DNA of 64,000 nt from UBA11740 sp035635855 (GCA_035635855.1 DASQAF010000046.1:1-64000), one strand, 5' to 3'; shown: positions 1 to 8,381, counted from the first letter of the stretch. A program made the numbers and translations. The notes: generated from the letters alone by a model not told the origin.

Positions 1-152
1 TCAGCTCTGGCAATATCTCCGAGCGACAGAGCCGCCAGCACGCCGCGGGCTTCTCGGCGGACGTGGTCATCGCGTGTGCCGCCGACGTTCAGATCGCCCT
101 CTTTGAACTCGTTGGCGAGCACGAATACTTGACTAAGCTGGTTGCGATACAT
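1..152 (-). CDS. eutB: Ethanolamine ammonia-lyase large subunit-like, N-terminal 50 residues (runs off window)
   Basis: The minus-strand frame starts at ATG 152 and is still open at base 1. An in-frame TAA lies four codons upstream of the ATG, so this start is well placed. The visible peptide contains LANEFKEGDLNVGGT and then a helix ending in LAALSLGDIARA, which resembles the N-terminus of EutB, where a similar ANE-x-x-SGD stretch precedes an alanine-rich helix. EutB is the catalytic subunit of the adenosylcobalamin-dependent lyase that converts ethanolamine to acetaldehyde and ammonia. Only about a tenth of the protein is visible and no catalytic residue can be checked, so the name is tentative. 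It is divergent from the transporter at 406. Confidence 0.5.
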   Translation of the reverse strand, partial: MYRNQLSQVFVLANEFKEGDLNVGGTRDDHVRREARGVLAALSLGDIARA

Positions 153-405
153 GGTTAAGAATTATTCTAAACTGGAAGTGAATCGGGGAAAACAATCAGA
201 GTTGACCCTGAGTGGTCTGAAAACTCTGAAGTGAACCCCTCAAATTTTGGTTAAGCTGGTGTGGGTGCATCTCGATCTTGACCTATCAGCAATCCCGGTT
301 CAACCTACCAAGAACCCGAAGGCGTAAAAGGAGAGAAATTCTGTGGACAGGCTAAGCCAACAGTCTTTCACTTGCAATAAAAACCAATAAGAGGATGGAA
401 GGGAA

Positions 406-1695
406 ATGATTCATCACGCAGTGTCAGTCGTGGGCTTCATGGTCTTCGCGGGAATCTCCTGGTTGCTTTCCAGTAATCGACGAAAGATTGCGTGGAGAAC
501 GATAGCGTGGGGAGTGGCTCTGCAACTTCTGATTGGTCTGATTATTTTTCGCCTGCCTGGTTCGCATCGAATCTTACTCTGGCTGAACGGCGCAGTGCTG
601 GTCTTACTCAACGCGTCAAAGAGCGGTTCGGTGTTCTTGTTTGGACCACTTGCCGCAAGCCCCGGAGAGTCAGGATCCATCGGCTTCATCCTCGTCTTTC
701 AAGTTCTTCCGGTGGTAATTTTCTTTGCGGCCTTTACGTCTATGCTCTATCACCTGCGAGTGCTGCAGATATTTGTGCGGCTCTTCGCCAGGCTCTTCCA
801 CCGAACGATGAAAATCAGCGGCGCAGAATCACTCTCCAGTGCTGCGAACATCTTTGTTGGAATTGAATCGGCGCTCGTCGTCCGACCGTATCTGGAAAAA
901 ATGACGCGCTCGGAGTTGTTGCTGGTATTGACCACCGGACTGGGAACGGTGGCATCAAGTACGCTCGGAGTCTATGTGGCGTTTCTAACCCCGGTCTTTC
1001 CAGAGATAGCAGGACACCTGATCTCGGCTTCTATCCTGGCGATTCCTGCTTGCGTGGTCGTAAGCAAGCTGCTGATTCCCGAAACCGAAACCCCGGAGAC
1101 TCTCGCGGCCGTTCCTTCAGAAGACGAGTCGACCCGGTCGAAAAATCTGATAAGCGCAATTATCCAGGGAGCTATGGATGGGCTGAAGCTGGCGGCAGGA
1201 GTCTCGGCACTACTCATCGCGATTCTGGGAATCGTGGCGTTGGTCGACAAATTACTCGGCGCCGGCAGTTCGTGGTTGGGAATGAGCGAACCGCTTTCGT
1301 TTGTGAGAATCTTAAGTTGGGTTTTCTATCCCTTCGCGTTTCTGCTTGGAGTGCAATCGAGCGATGTACCAATAGCGGCTCGCTTGTTGGGCGAGCGAGT
1401 CATACTAACTGAGGTCTTCTCCTACAACCATCTCGCACAGTCAATCTCCGGCGGACAGATTACTGATCCTCGGACCGTGGTGATCCTGAGTTACGCGCTT
1501 TGCGGATTCGCACACGTGGCAGCGATGGCAATCTTTGTAGGGGGCACAGCGGCACTTGCTCCGTCGCGTCGCGACGATCTCGCCAGCCTCGGCTTACGAG
1601 CCTTGCTGGCTGCTACGCTGGCGACGCTGATGACTGGGTGTGTGGCGGGGATCTTCAGCAGCGGCGAAGGGGTGCTGCTCTTGGGGACAGGCTGA
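406..1695 (+). CDS. nupC: Concentrative nucleoside transporter (CNT/NupC family)
   Basis: A 429-residue polytopic inner-membrane protein of the usual CNT length (about 400-430). Hydrophobic segments run almost end to end. Two CNT hallmarks are recognisable: a variant of the G-x-x-T-x-x-G-x-x-x-x-x-YV motif (GLGTVASSTLGVYVAFL, residues about 177-193), and the preceding ESALVVRPYLEKMTRSEL, corresponding to the family's EAPL-x-x-x-PY stretch. CNT proteins import nucleosides with Na+ or H+. The T-E-A-P signature is altered to I-E-S-A, so substrate preference could differ. The 250 bp upstream, shared with the divergent eutB-like gene, shows no clear promoter. An AGAGGATGGAAGGGA purine stretch precedes the ATG. 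Confidence 0.85.
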   Translation: MIHHAVSVVGFMVFAGISWLLSSNRRKIAWRTIAWGVALQLLIGLIIFRLPGSHRILLWLNGAVLVLLNASKSGSVFLFGPLAASPGESGSIGFILVFQVLPVVIFFAAFTSMLYHLRVLQIFVRLFARLFHRTMKISGAESLSSAANIFVGIESALVVRPYLEKMTRSELLLVLTTGLGTVASSTLGVYVAFLTPVFPEIAGHLISASILAIPACVVVSKLLIPETETPETLAAVPSEDESTRSKNLISAIIQGAMDGLKLAAGVSALLIAILGIVALVDKLLGAGSSWLGMSEPLSFVRILSWVFYPFAFLLGVQSSDVPIAARLLGERVILTEVFSYNHLAQSISGGQITDPRTVVILSYALCGFAHVAAMAIFVGGTAALAPSRRDDLASLGLRALLAATLATLMTGCVAGIFSSGEGVLLLGTG

Positions 1696-1903
1696 GTTAG
1701 ACGCAACGAGTTCGCGGCGATTAGGCGGCCGGTCTCCTATTTGAACAACTGATTCGCCAAGATTGTTACCTCCCGCCGGCGTCTTTCGCGAGATGTTCTC
1801 GTTGAAACCATTCTCCGGATACCATTCTCACCACAAGTGACTCGATAGGAAGACCAAGTTAGACATGAGGCAGATAATTTCTTGAAATACCCGGACATAA
1901 AAA

Positions 1904-1979
1904 TGGTAGGCGCGTGGGGACTTGAACCCCAGACCTCTGCCGTGTCGAGGCAGCGCTCTACCAACTGAGCTACGCGCCT
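1904..1979 (-). tRNA. tRNA-Val (anticodon GAC), CCA encoded
   Basis: The minus strand folds into a complete cloverleaf. The acceptor stem is AGGCGCG/CGCGCCT, the D stem GCTC/GAGC, and the anticodon stem CTGCC/GGCAG closes a seven-base loop TCGACAC, so the anticodon is GAC and reads GUC valine. The T arm is TGGGG-TTCAAGT-CCCCA. A discriminator A and a genome-encoded CCA follow (1904-1906). An apparent ORF across this region is only tRNA sequence read in frame. Confidence 0.97.
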
Positions 1980-2133
1980 AAAAAATCTTGATATTTGAGA
2001 TTTCAAATCTGAAATCCGAAATCTCACTACAGCCCGCCGAGCGAAAGCCGAAAGTAACAAAACGGCTTATCGAGTGTCAAGCGAGTTGATTTCGCGGTGT
2101 TGGGATACTAGATTGTTGCTACGGAGCAAAGTA

Positions 2134-2580
2134 TTAGAACACGCCGCATATCCTGAGAACATGCCAGATGGCTGCGCCAGCGAAGTATAACGCGGCGAGC
2201 GAAAACACTCCCACAATAGCGCGCTCGTTGGAAAACGTTCGTGAGCCATCCGTCGCGGTTGCGCCGTTTGTATAGAGTTTCATGACAGGCTTGTCTTTGC
2301 AGTTAATCAAACTCTCGATATCTTTGGCGCGCTGCATGTAGCTAATGTAATAGAGGCTCTGTCTGCGCACAGTGTTTCCAAGAAGAACTGCGTAGACGAT
2401 CCCGGCGACCGATAGCGCTAACTTTACGGAGTGAGCCACCCCAGGCGCTGCGACGACGGCAACAAGTATGGTGGCGGTGGGAACGAAGATTGAGAGCGAG
2501 GTACGCGTCAGTTGTTCGGCATTGCGACACAGTGTTCCGGCCTCCTTATACTCTTTGAGCAAGATATCAATCTCTTCCAT
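2134..2580 (-). CDS. Hypothetical small membrane protein (SLATT-like layout)
   Basis: A 148-residue protein that I do not recognise by family. It has a charged N-terminal helix (about 1-25), two closely spaced hydrophobic segments (about 28-45 and 50-70), a soluble middle with YYISYMQRAKDIESLI, and a third hydrophobic segment near the C-terminus (about 118-140). A charged helix followed by paired transmembrane helices recalls SLATT-type effector membrane proteins, but there is no nucleotide-sensor partner, so this is only a structural resemblance. It lies directly downstream of a dead IS1-family transposase on the same strand, in an accessory-looking stretch. Confidence 0.5.
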   Translation of the reverse strand: MEEIDILLKEYKEAGTLCRNAEQLTRTSLSIFVPTATILVAVVAAPGVAHSVKLALSVAGIVYAVLLGNTVRRQSLYYISYMQRAKDIESLINCKDKPVMKLYTNGATATDGSRTFSNERAIVGVFSLAALYFAGAAIWHVLRICGVF

Positions 2581-2602
2581 CGCGATAACCGATTATACGC
2601 GC

Positions 2603-2944
2603 CTAGATTGTTGCTGTCAGTAAATCCTCGATACTCCAAATCGTTTTTGTGATTCCCTGAGCCATGCAAGGCGTACATCGTAAGCTCTGGTGATACCGGC
2701 AAAGATTGTGATACGCGATTGCCAGCGCGATCATAGCACGATGGTTGCTTAACTTTTTGGAATAGCTCAACGTCAGTCTGGTAAATCTTCTCGCCATCAT
2801 CCTCAGTTGAAGATTGAATCTTTCAACATGGCTCGTACTCACGCGATCCATATCAGGACGGCCAAAGATTTCCTTATTGCGAATAGCGGTCACGGCAGTA
2901 AAATGCGTGCCAAATACCTCACCGTCGCTGTCAAAGCCACTAGA
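2603..2944 (-). pseudogene. IS1-family transposase remnant, 5' truncated
   Basis: The peptide VSTSHVERFNLQLRMMARRF followed by TRLTLSYSKKL, YHNLCRYHQSLRCTP and a final WSIEDLL is the C-terminal third of IS1-family DDE transposases, including the conserved ERFN/ERQN and RRFTRLT segments. The frame stays open past the nominal ATG at 2893 through GFDSDGEVFGTHFTAV and then hits TAA at 2945-2947. Homologs are more than twice this length, and the catalytic core upstream is missing. No terminal inverted repeats were found, so the element is dead and cannot be delimited. Confidence 0.8.
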
Positions 2945-3009
2945 TTAGTGATATAAAGCGTGTCGTTCCTCGCTTCGTTTCTCAACGGCTACCCTTTAAG
3001 GAGTTCCAA

Positions 3010-3279
3010 ATGCGAAAAGTGCTGGCCGCGTTTCTACTGGCTTTTGCTCTCTTGCTCTACACTCCCGCGATCACTTCTTGTCAAAGCGGCGGCGGGTCAA
3101 CTGGCGGAGCGCAACACTCCGGCAATCCAAACGTGACAGTTTGGGTTAACCTTCCAACCAGCGTCTATCACTGCAAAGGTGACCGCTGGTATGGCACGAC
3201 TAAAAAGGGCGAATACATGACCCAGAAAGAAGCCCAAGACAAGGGCAACCGCCCCGCCTACGGCAAGTATTGCGAGTAG
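3010..3279 (+). CDS. Small secreted protein with YHCxGxRWYGxTKxGEYMT motif
   Basis: An 89-residue exported protein. A lysine-arginine start and hydrophobic core (residues 5-20) form a signal peptide. Cleavage probably falls near residue 23-25; the S-C at 23-24 is not a strong lipobox. A Gly/Ser linker leads to a compact C-terminal motif: VYHCKGDRWYGTTKKGEYMT, then EAQ-x-x-G-x-RPAYGKYC. I recall this two-cysteine motif from many small bacterial exported proteins of unknown function. An AAGGAG Shine-Dalgarno sequence precedes the ATG. The next gene begins 2 bp after the stop, so the two are probably co-transcribed. Confidence 0.7.
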   Translation: MRKVLAAFLLAFALLLYTPAITSCQSGGGSTGGAQHSGNPNVTVWVNLPTSVYHCKGDRWYGTTKKGEYMTQKEAQDKGNRPAYGKYCE

Positions 3280-3281
3280 TG

Positions 3282-3692
3282 ATGAATCGAATGCAAACGT
3301 TTGGCATCGCGCTATGCCTCTGTCTTGGGTTCTGTCTATCAGCTTGCGGCTCACGTCAATCCAGCATCCCTGTAAACGCTCAGGCGTCGAAAGCAGCACC
3401 ATCTCCGCGCTCAACCCCACCCGCAAGCTCAGCACCTGATGGCGACGAGTCCAGCCCCGAAGCCGATAACAATAACGGCGACGAGGAAGACTCTGATAAC
3501 GACGCGAAGGAATTCCACGGCTATCGCTGTACGGATGACTGTAGCGGCCATGAGGCCGGATATGAGTGGGCAGAGGAACACGAGATTCACGATCCAGATG
3601 ATTGTGGTGGTAAGTCTGAATCATTTATTGAAGGTTGCCGCGCGTGGGCAGAAGAAAATCCGGCAGACGAAAAAGACCCGGAAGACCCCTAG
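3282..3692 (+). CDS. Putative lipoprotein with Cys-rich, acidic C-terminal domain
   Basis: A 136-residue protein. The N-terminus carries a hydrophobic stretch ending in LSAC, a good lipobox, so it should be lipid-anchored. A long low-complexity linker rich in Ser, Pro, Asp and Glu follows (about residues 25-75). The folded end carries GYRCTDDCSGHEAGYEWAEE, then DPDDCGG and FIEGCRAWAEE, with four Cys and one His suited to disulphides or metal binding. The ATG at 3282 sits 2 bp after the upstream stop; ATG 3291 and a TTG at 3270 are alternatives. Function is unknown. Pairing with another small exported Cys protein suggests a shared envelope role. Confidence 0.65.
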   Translation: MNRMQTFGIALCLCLGFCLSACGSRQSSIPVNAQASKAAPSPRSTPPASSAPDGDESSPEADNNNGDEEDSDNDAKEFHGYRCTDDCSGHEAGYEWAEEHEIHDPDDCGGKSESFIEGCRAWAEENPADEKDPEDP

Positions 3693-3818
3693 CCCTTTTC
3701 AGCCCAGTCATTGCCGTGCCACATCTCAATCCAGCAACAACCTAATATCCCAACACCGATTTCGCCGTGATGTCGGAACCCGCGAACATCCCCGGCTGAA
3801 GTCCGCGACACCGCAATG

Positions 3819-5822
3819 CTAACGTTTCAAGGAACTCGTAGGCGCTTCCGCGCGCTCCCACTCGTCCAGCAGCTCGGCCAGACGCGCTTCCCCTTGCTGA
3901 TACTCATCATTCAGCTCTACCAGTCTGCTAATGTCACGGGCCACTTCCGGCTTAGTCATCTCTACGGACAATTCCGAAAGACGTTTTTCCAGAGCGGATA
4001 TTTCTGCTTCCACCAGCTCAGGCTCGCGCGGCTTCTTGATGATTTTGACGCGAGATGAACTGCTTTCCGGTGTGCGTAGGGCCTTCCGCTTGCCGCGCTT
4101 TGATCTACGCGTTGACTCGCGTGGTGCTGCCTTCCCATCTCTCTTTGGGTCGGGCGCCGGCGCAGTTGGCGCGCGGTGCGACCTATCCGCTACCGCAGCT
4201 GGTACTGACATCTCTTTCAATCGCGCGGCTTTCCAATCGTGATATTCCGTATAGTCGCCGTTGTAGTGCTCGACGTTGCCGGCGCCATCCAGAGCCAGAA
4301 TCTGCGTCGCCACGCGATCGAGGAAGTAGCGGTCATGACTGATGGTGATAATCGTCCCTTCATAGGCCGCGAGCGCTTCTTCCAGCGCTTCGCGCGAAGG
4401 GATGTCGAGATGGTTCGTCGGCTCGTCGAGGACCAGCACGTTAACGCCTGAGTAAATCAGCTTCGCTAACGCGAGTCTTCCCTTCTCTCCGCCGGAAAGA
4501 TCTTGTACATGTTTGTAAACGTCATCGCCGACGAAAAGAAACTTTGCGAGAAAGGATCGCAGTTCACCGGCCGTCGCACTGGCTGGCGCCACGCGACGCA
4601 ACTCCATGATTATATCGTTGCGATCGTCGAGGTCTTCGAGCTGTTGCGCATAGTAACCAGTCTGGACTTTCGAGCCCCAGCGCAATTCGCCGGACAATGC
4701 CGGAATCTTATTAAGGACAGTTTTGACGAAGGTAGTTTTCCCCGAGCCGTTCGGGCCAATCACGCCCAGACACTCGCCGCGTCTGAGAATCAACGAAATA
4801 TCGCGGCCCAGAACTTTGTCCGTATAGCCGATGGTCGCTTCCGTCACCGTCAGGACGTGAGTGCCGGCACGTTCGATTTCCTGTAGGCGAAAATCGCCCG
4901 AGGCTTGATCGTTCCGCACGGCATCGACGCGTTCAAGGCGCTGAAGCATGGTGCGCCGGGATTTTGCCTGCTTCGTTTTTTGCCCGGCGAGGTTGCGACG
5001 GATAAAGTCTTCCGTCTTGGCAATCATTCTTTGCTGGTTATCGTAAGCGCGCTGCTGGATTTCGCGTTGCTCTTCGCGCTCAACCAGATACCTGGAATAG
5101 TTGCCAGTGTAGCTGGTCGCACGGCCATTCTCGATTTCAATGATGCGGTGGCAGGCACGGTCAAGAAAATACCGATCGTGCGAAATTATGACGAACCCCG
5201 AAGGGTAGCTTTGCAGAAATTCTTCCAGCCATTCTACCGCGCCCACGTCCAGATGGTTGGTGGGTTCGTCCAGCAAGAGTACGTCGGGCTCTGACAGCAG
5301 CAGGCAAGCCAAACCCAGACGATTTTGCTGGCCCCCGGAAAGCTTCTCAGTTTCCAGTTGCCAGGTGTCGCGATCGAAACCCAGCCCTTGCAGGATCGCC
5401 TCGGCTTTCGCGGAATATTCAAAGCCGCCTTCACGCTCAAACTCGTGTTGCAAATCACTGTAACGCGACAGAATTTTTTCCAGATCGTCGCCCGCGTCGG
5501 CCATGCGGTGCTCGAGGTCATGCATTTCGTGCTCAATTTGCTGCAAATGCCCAAAAGCCGCCAACGCAGATTCGTGCACAGTCGATCCCGCTTCGAAATG
5601 CACGTGCTGGGTTAACAGACCGAGTTTCAAGCCGCGGGCGCGCACGATCTCGCCACGGTCGGGCGTTTCTTCCAAATTCACGAGGCGAAAGATCGTCGTC
5701 TTGCCGGCGCCATTTCGTCCGACCAGTCCGACGTGTTCGCCCGGATTGATCTGGAGCGAGGCGCCCCGCAGGACGTCCTGCGCGCCGTAGGATTTGTAAA
5801 CGTCGGAAAGCCGAAAAAGCAT
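3819..5822 (-). CDS. ABC-F family ATP-binding protein (Uup/EttA type)
   Basis: A 667-residue soluble protein with two ATP-binding cassettes in tandem and no membrane segments, which defines the ABC-F family of ribosome-associated ATPases. Walker A motifs are GRNGAGKTT (about residue 36) and GPNGSGKTT (about 360). Signature motifs are LSGGQQNRLG and LSGGEKGRLA, each followed by a Walker B LLLDEPTNHLD or LVLDEPTNHLD. The linker between cassettes (about 245-310) is highly charged, as in the family. The C-terminus (about 545-667) has a basic linker and a coiled coil like that of Uup. ABC-F proteins act on stalled or antibiotic-bound ribosomes; the subfamily cannot be fixed here. Confidence 0.9.
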   Translation of the reverse strand: MLFRLSDVYKSYGAQDVLRGASLQINPGEHVGLVGRNGAGKTTIFRLVNLEETPDRGEIVRARGLKLGLLTQHVHFEAGSTVHESALAAFGHLQQIEHEMHDLEHRMADAGDDLEKILSRYSDLQHEFEREGGFEYSAKAEAILQGLGFDRDTWQLETEKLSGGQQNRLGLACLLLSEPDVLLLDEPTNHLDVGAVEWLEEFLQSYPSGFVIISHDRYFLDRACHRIIEIENGRATSYTGNYSRYLVEREEQREIQQRAYDNQQRMIAKTEDFIRRNLAGQKTKQAKSRRTMLQRLERVDAVRNDQASGDFRLQEIERAGTHVLTVTEATIGYTDKVLGRDISLILRRGECLGVIGPNGSGKTTFVKTVLNKIPALSGELRWGSKVQTGYYAQQLEDLDDRNDIIMELRRVAPASATAGELRSFLAKFLFVGDDVYKHVQDLSGGEKGRLALAKLIYSGVNVLVLDEPTNHLDIPSREALEEALAAYEGTIITISHDRYFLDRVATQILALDGAGNVEHYNGDYTEYHDWKAARLKEMSVPAAVADRSHRAPTAPAPDPKRDGKAAPRESTRRSKRGKRKALRTPESSSSRVKIIKKPREPELVEAEISALEKRLSELSVEMTKPEVARDISRLVELNDEYQQGEARLAELLDEWERAEAPTSSLKR

Positions 5823-5871
5823 AGATGGTTAATATTTCTGAGCGCTTTGCTAGCGCCCGAAACTTGTTGTT

Positions 5872-5929
5872 TCAGAAGCCCGCCCGTGAGGAGAAGCTAG
5901 CAAGCCCTTGCTAACGCGCGGGCTTCTGA
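5872..5929. repeat. REP-like palindrome, copy 1 (complete, two arms)
   Basis: Arms TCAGAAGCCCGC and GCGGGCTTCTGA flank a spacer with AAGCCCTTGCT. It lies between the ABC-F gene start and the foldase gene end. It is the same family as copies at 24019, 24150, 34471, 34571, 39191, 56882, 61087 and 63793. Confidence 0.7.
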
Positions 5930-5947
5930 CACGCCGTCCGACAAACC

Positions 5948-5985
5948 AAAACGGGTGCGAACCCAGGAATATCTGCTCGCACCCG
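5948..5985 (-). terminator. Probable intrinsic terminator of the foldase gene
   Basis: On the minus strand a 9-bp stem CGGGTGCGA/TCGCACCCG is followed by TTTTGG, about 25 nt after the foldase stop at 6011. The U tract is short, so efficiency is uncertain. Confidence 0.5.
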
Positions 5986-6010
5986 CCGACTTGCGATTGA
6001 CTGGTTTTAA

Positions 6011-7225
6011 CTACCTCGCCGGCGACGAAGCCTTCGCCGGTGATGCACTTGCCTTGGCTGCAGGCGACGGACTTGCTGTAGTCGCCGCCGGGCTGCTGGA
6101 CGGTTTTGCCGCGTTCGACGAAGCCGGCCGCAAGCCTACGTTGCTCGGGTTATTCAAAATGTCCGCGGCAAGGTTATTAACGATCTTTGCCTCTGACAAA
6201 GCGACCCTGACCAAAGCGTCGTTCAGAGTCTCCTTGCGCTGGTTGGTCAACGTCGTCGTGATCCGATGACGGACGGTCTCACCTTCCGGATATTGACCTT
6301 CGAGTGTCAGATTTTCCGTTTGCAGCCGCTTTTCCTTAAGCTTAAAGATATACCAACGACCGTTGGGATATTGTGGCGAGCTAAACTTTACCGGCGACGT
6401 GAAGCTACCCACCTGCATGGGGCCGAAGAGTTGGGCGACTACCTCCGGCGGAAAACCATTGCTCTTCAGATCGTCTTCGGTCGCAAGCCCAATGTCCCCG
6501 CCTTGAAGTAACGTGCGATCTTCGCTTTTCACGCGAGCGACCTCGGCGAAATCAGCCCCGGCTTTCAACTGCTGATAGATTGCATCGATCTTTGTCTTGG
6601 CGTCTGCTTCATTCTTTGCGTCGCCCTCTGGGCCCGCCACCCGTCCGCCATTATCAGCGGGATCAGCAACAATCATTGCCAAGGTAACTCCCCGGGCGTT
6701 AACAAACTGCGACTTGTTGGTATTGTAGTAGTCTTCGACCTCACGATCGCTGATCGTAATCTTGCCGGCATACTTGTCACCCAACGCAGTAACCGCCAGA
6801 TCTTTTTTGGCTGTTTCATGCAGCTCTTCATTGGTCATGCCCGATTCCTTAAGTTGCCGATCGAACTCTTCCTGGGTTACCCCGCTCTGTTGCTTCCGCT
6901 GATTAATGGCACTGGTGATTTGTTCTTCAGTGGGCAGAAGCTTTTCCTGTTCCGCACGTTGATACAGGACTTCGCGCTGAATCAAATTGTCCAGCACCGT
7001 TAGGCGTGCCTGCGCCAAATCATGCGCGGAAAGCTCTGATTGTTTGCCCTGCATCTGTTGTTGAATTACCCGCTCAACCTCGGAAAGCATGATCTTCGTG
7101 CCGTTGACAGTCGCGGCCACAGTGTTGTCAGGGGTTGTATTGCTTCCGGAACCGCAGGCTGCGATCAGCAAGGCCCCCAGCACGACGGCCATCAGCGACA
7201 GGTTACGTTTATGTTTTCTCAGCAC
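6011..7225 (-). CDS. Lipoprotein peptidyl-prolyl isomerase, SurA/PrsA-like foldase
   Basis: A 404-residue exported foldase. A basic start, hydrophobic core and LIAAC lipobox (Cys at about residue 24) indicate a lipoprotein. Residues about 35-160 form a SurA N-terminal-type helical chaperone domain (VNGTKIMLSEVERVI, then VLDNLIQREVLYQRAE). Residues about 165-310 hold a parvulin-like rotamase domain, recognisable by ADFAEVARVKSEDRT and GGDIG and ending in WYIFKLKEK. The tail (about 360-404) is a low-complexity Ser/Ala/Pro/Lys extension. Such proteins assist folding of secreted or outer-membrane proteins. A hairpin with a short U tract follows the stop. Confidence 0.85.
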   Translation of the reverse strand: MLRKHKRNLSLMAVVLGALLIAACGSGSNTTPDNTVAATVNGTKIMLSEVERVIQQQMQGKQSELSAHDLAQARLTVLDNLIQREVLYQRAEQEKLLPTEEQITSAINQRKQQSGVTQEEFDRQLKESGMTNEELHETAKKDLAVTALGDKYAGKITISDREVEDYYNTNKSQFVNARGVTLAMIVADPADNGGRVAGPEGDAKNEADAKTKIDAIYQQLKAGADFAEVARVKSEDRTLLQGGDIGLATEDDLKSNGFPPEVVAQLFGPMQVGSFTSPVKFSSPQYPNGRWYIFKLKEKRLQTENLTLEGQYPEGETVRHRITTTLTNQRKETLNDALVRVALSEAKIVNNLAADILNNPSNVGLRPASSNAAKPSSSPAATTASPSPAAKASASPAKASSPAR

Positions 7226-7314
7226 TTTCGTTTTGCTCCTTAAGATAGTCGATTGATGCGCGACGTTCGCAGGCCCGTTGCCTCAAGCTGAACGGATGAT
7301 CGCGCCGGGCGGCC

Positions 7315-7344
7315 TTGACCGCCGATTGCCACGTTTGCTATAAG
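7315..7344 (+). promoter_or_regulatory. Sigma-70-type promoter for rpmB
   Basis: TTGACC (7315-7320) and TATAAG (7339-7344) are separated by 18 bp, with an extended TGC immediately before the -10. It points at rpmB, about 70 bp downstream. AGGAGA before the ATG is the ribosome-binding site. Confidence 0.6.
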
Positions 7345-7414
7345 TCTTCGTTTCAAGAACGCGCGGCGATCCACACTGTGACGTCGCGCGCGTGTCGACA
7401 GGAGATCAGTAATC

Positions 7415-7609
7415 ATGGCTAAGCGTTGTGAAGTTTGCGGCAAAGGCCCACAGTTTGGTAATAATGTCTCACATGCCAACAATCGGACACCGCGTGTTTT
7501 CAATCCTAATCTGCAATCAATCCGCGTCCAGTTGCCGCGGGGCGGCGTGCGCCGAATGAAAGTCTGCACGAGCTGCATCAAAGGCGGCAAAGTGGCGAAA
7601 GCCGCCTGA
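7415..7609 (+). CDS. rpmB: 50S ribosomal protein L28
   Basis: A 64-residue protein of the expected size. It has the typical N-terminus MAKRCEVCGKGPQFGNNVSH, a middle RTPRVFNPNLQSIR, and the C-terminal VCTSCIKGGKV. The two C-x-x-C pairs (CEVC and CTSC) mark the zinc-binding C+ form, rather than the Cys-free form some bacteria switch to under zinc limitation. It is monocistronic, with a well-formed promoter upstream, and converges on the RidA-like gene with 24 bp between stop codons. Confidence 0.97.
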   Translation: MAKRCEVCGKGPQFGNNVSHANNRTPRVFNPNLQSIRVQLPRGGVRRMKVCTSCIKGGKVAKAA

Positions 7610-7633
7610 TTTATTCGTACAACCTTCATCGAA

Positions 7634-8026
7634 CTATTCGGCCGCCACTGCTATAGCTTCAATCTCAACCCTGGCATCTCGCGGTAGACGGGCCGCCTGA
7701 ACTGTGGCCCGTGCCGGCGGCCGCTGCCCAAAAAATCTGCCATAGACTTCATTCATAACCGTGAAGTCATCCATGTCCACCAGGAAAACCGTCGTCTTGA
7801 CGACCTGGTTCAAACTCAGCCCGGCAGCCTCAAATACGGCGGTAAGATTACGCAACACTTGTTCAGTCTGCTCGGCGATGCCGCCGGCTACAAATTCCCC
7901 CGTCGCCGGGTCGATTGGAATTTGACCTGACGCAAATACCAGACTTCCGGCGCGCACGGCTTGCGAATACGGTCCAATGGCCTGGGGGGCGCGGTCTGTG
8001 GCGATGATGTCCTTCACAGTAAGCAA
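7634..8026 (-). CDS. ridA: RidA family enamine/imine deaminase
   Basis: A 130-residue protein of the RidA/YjgF/UK114 family, which hydrolyses reactive 2-aminoacrylate and related enamines released by PLP enzymes. Diagnostic stretches are APQAIGPYSQAVRAG, FASGQIPIDPATGEFV and, near the C-terminus, RPPARATVQAARLPRDARVE, which holds the conserved substrate-carboxylate-binding Arg. Length and motif spacing are normal, so it should be functional. A strong minus-strand terminator at 8143-8177 lies upstream, so it is insulated from whatever is transcribed beyond it. Confidence 0.95.
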   Translation of the reverse strand: MLTVKDIIATDRAPQAIGPYSQAVRAGSLVFASGQIPIDPATGEFVAGGIAEQTEQVLRNLTAVFEAAGLSLNQVVKTTVFLVDMDDFTVMNEVYGRFFGQRPPARATVQAARLPRDARVEIEAIAVAAE

Positions 8027-8142
8027 AGACGAATTTTCGGAAGCTAAAACAAAACCTGTACTTTAACAGAAAGACGCACAAAATGGGAAACTCGACCGGG
8101 GCGGATTACTTCTCGTTCGGACGGACGCGGCTAAGCGGCGGC

Positions 8143-8177
8143 AAAAAAAACCGCTCGGTGGATCCCACACCGAGCGG
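8143..8177 (-). terminator. Strong rho-independent terminator, minus strand
   Basis: A perfect 10-bp stem CCGCTCGGTG/CACCGAGCGG with a 7-base loop is followed on the minus strand by eight U residues. It lies 70 bp after the small open frame at 8250-8381 and upstream of ridA, so it implies a short transcript from the 8.2-8.5 kb spacer. Confidence 0.85.
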
Positions 8178-8249
8178 TGAATCACAGGAGGTATCGAGTG
8201 TTATCGTATGCCGCCTGGTTCTCGCAGCCTTTGGCTCGAGATTGGCCGA

Positions 8250-8381
8250 CTAATTGCGCGGCTCTTTGTGCGGCACCTCCGGAATAACCTCAACTTCTGA
8301 GATGGCGACTTTCGGACTGGGGTTGCTAAACAAGCCGGCGGCCGGCGTCAGATCCAGGTCAATTTTAATGCTTTGAATAAA
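8250..8381 (-). other. Possible small ORF (about 25-44 codons) without an ATG
   Basis: The minus strand is open from a TGA at 8382-8384 to a TAG at 8250-8252. The encoded peptide includes KIDLDLTPAAGLF and ends KVAISEVEVIPEVPHKEPRN, which looks protein-like rather than random. No ATG or GTG is in frame. The candidate starts are a TTG at 8333 (25 codons) or a rare ATT at 8378. The strong terminator just downstream supports a transcript on this strand. It could equally be the 3' scar of a decayed gene. The rest of the 8.03-8.5 kb spacer shows nothing else coding. Confidence 0.3.

Noticed and set aside
195..240. AGTTGACCCTGAGTGGTCTG stretch as an IS end
   Set aside because: It looks like an insertion-sequence terminus, but no partner end or transposase was found.
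1737..2060. 107-codon minus-strand ORF with RVAQLVERCLDTAEVWGSSPHAPT
   Set aside because: This peptide is the tRNA-Val gene read in frame, a well-known false ORF.
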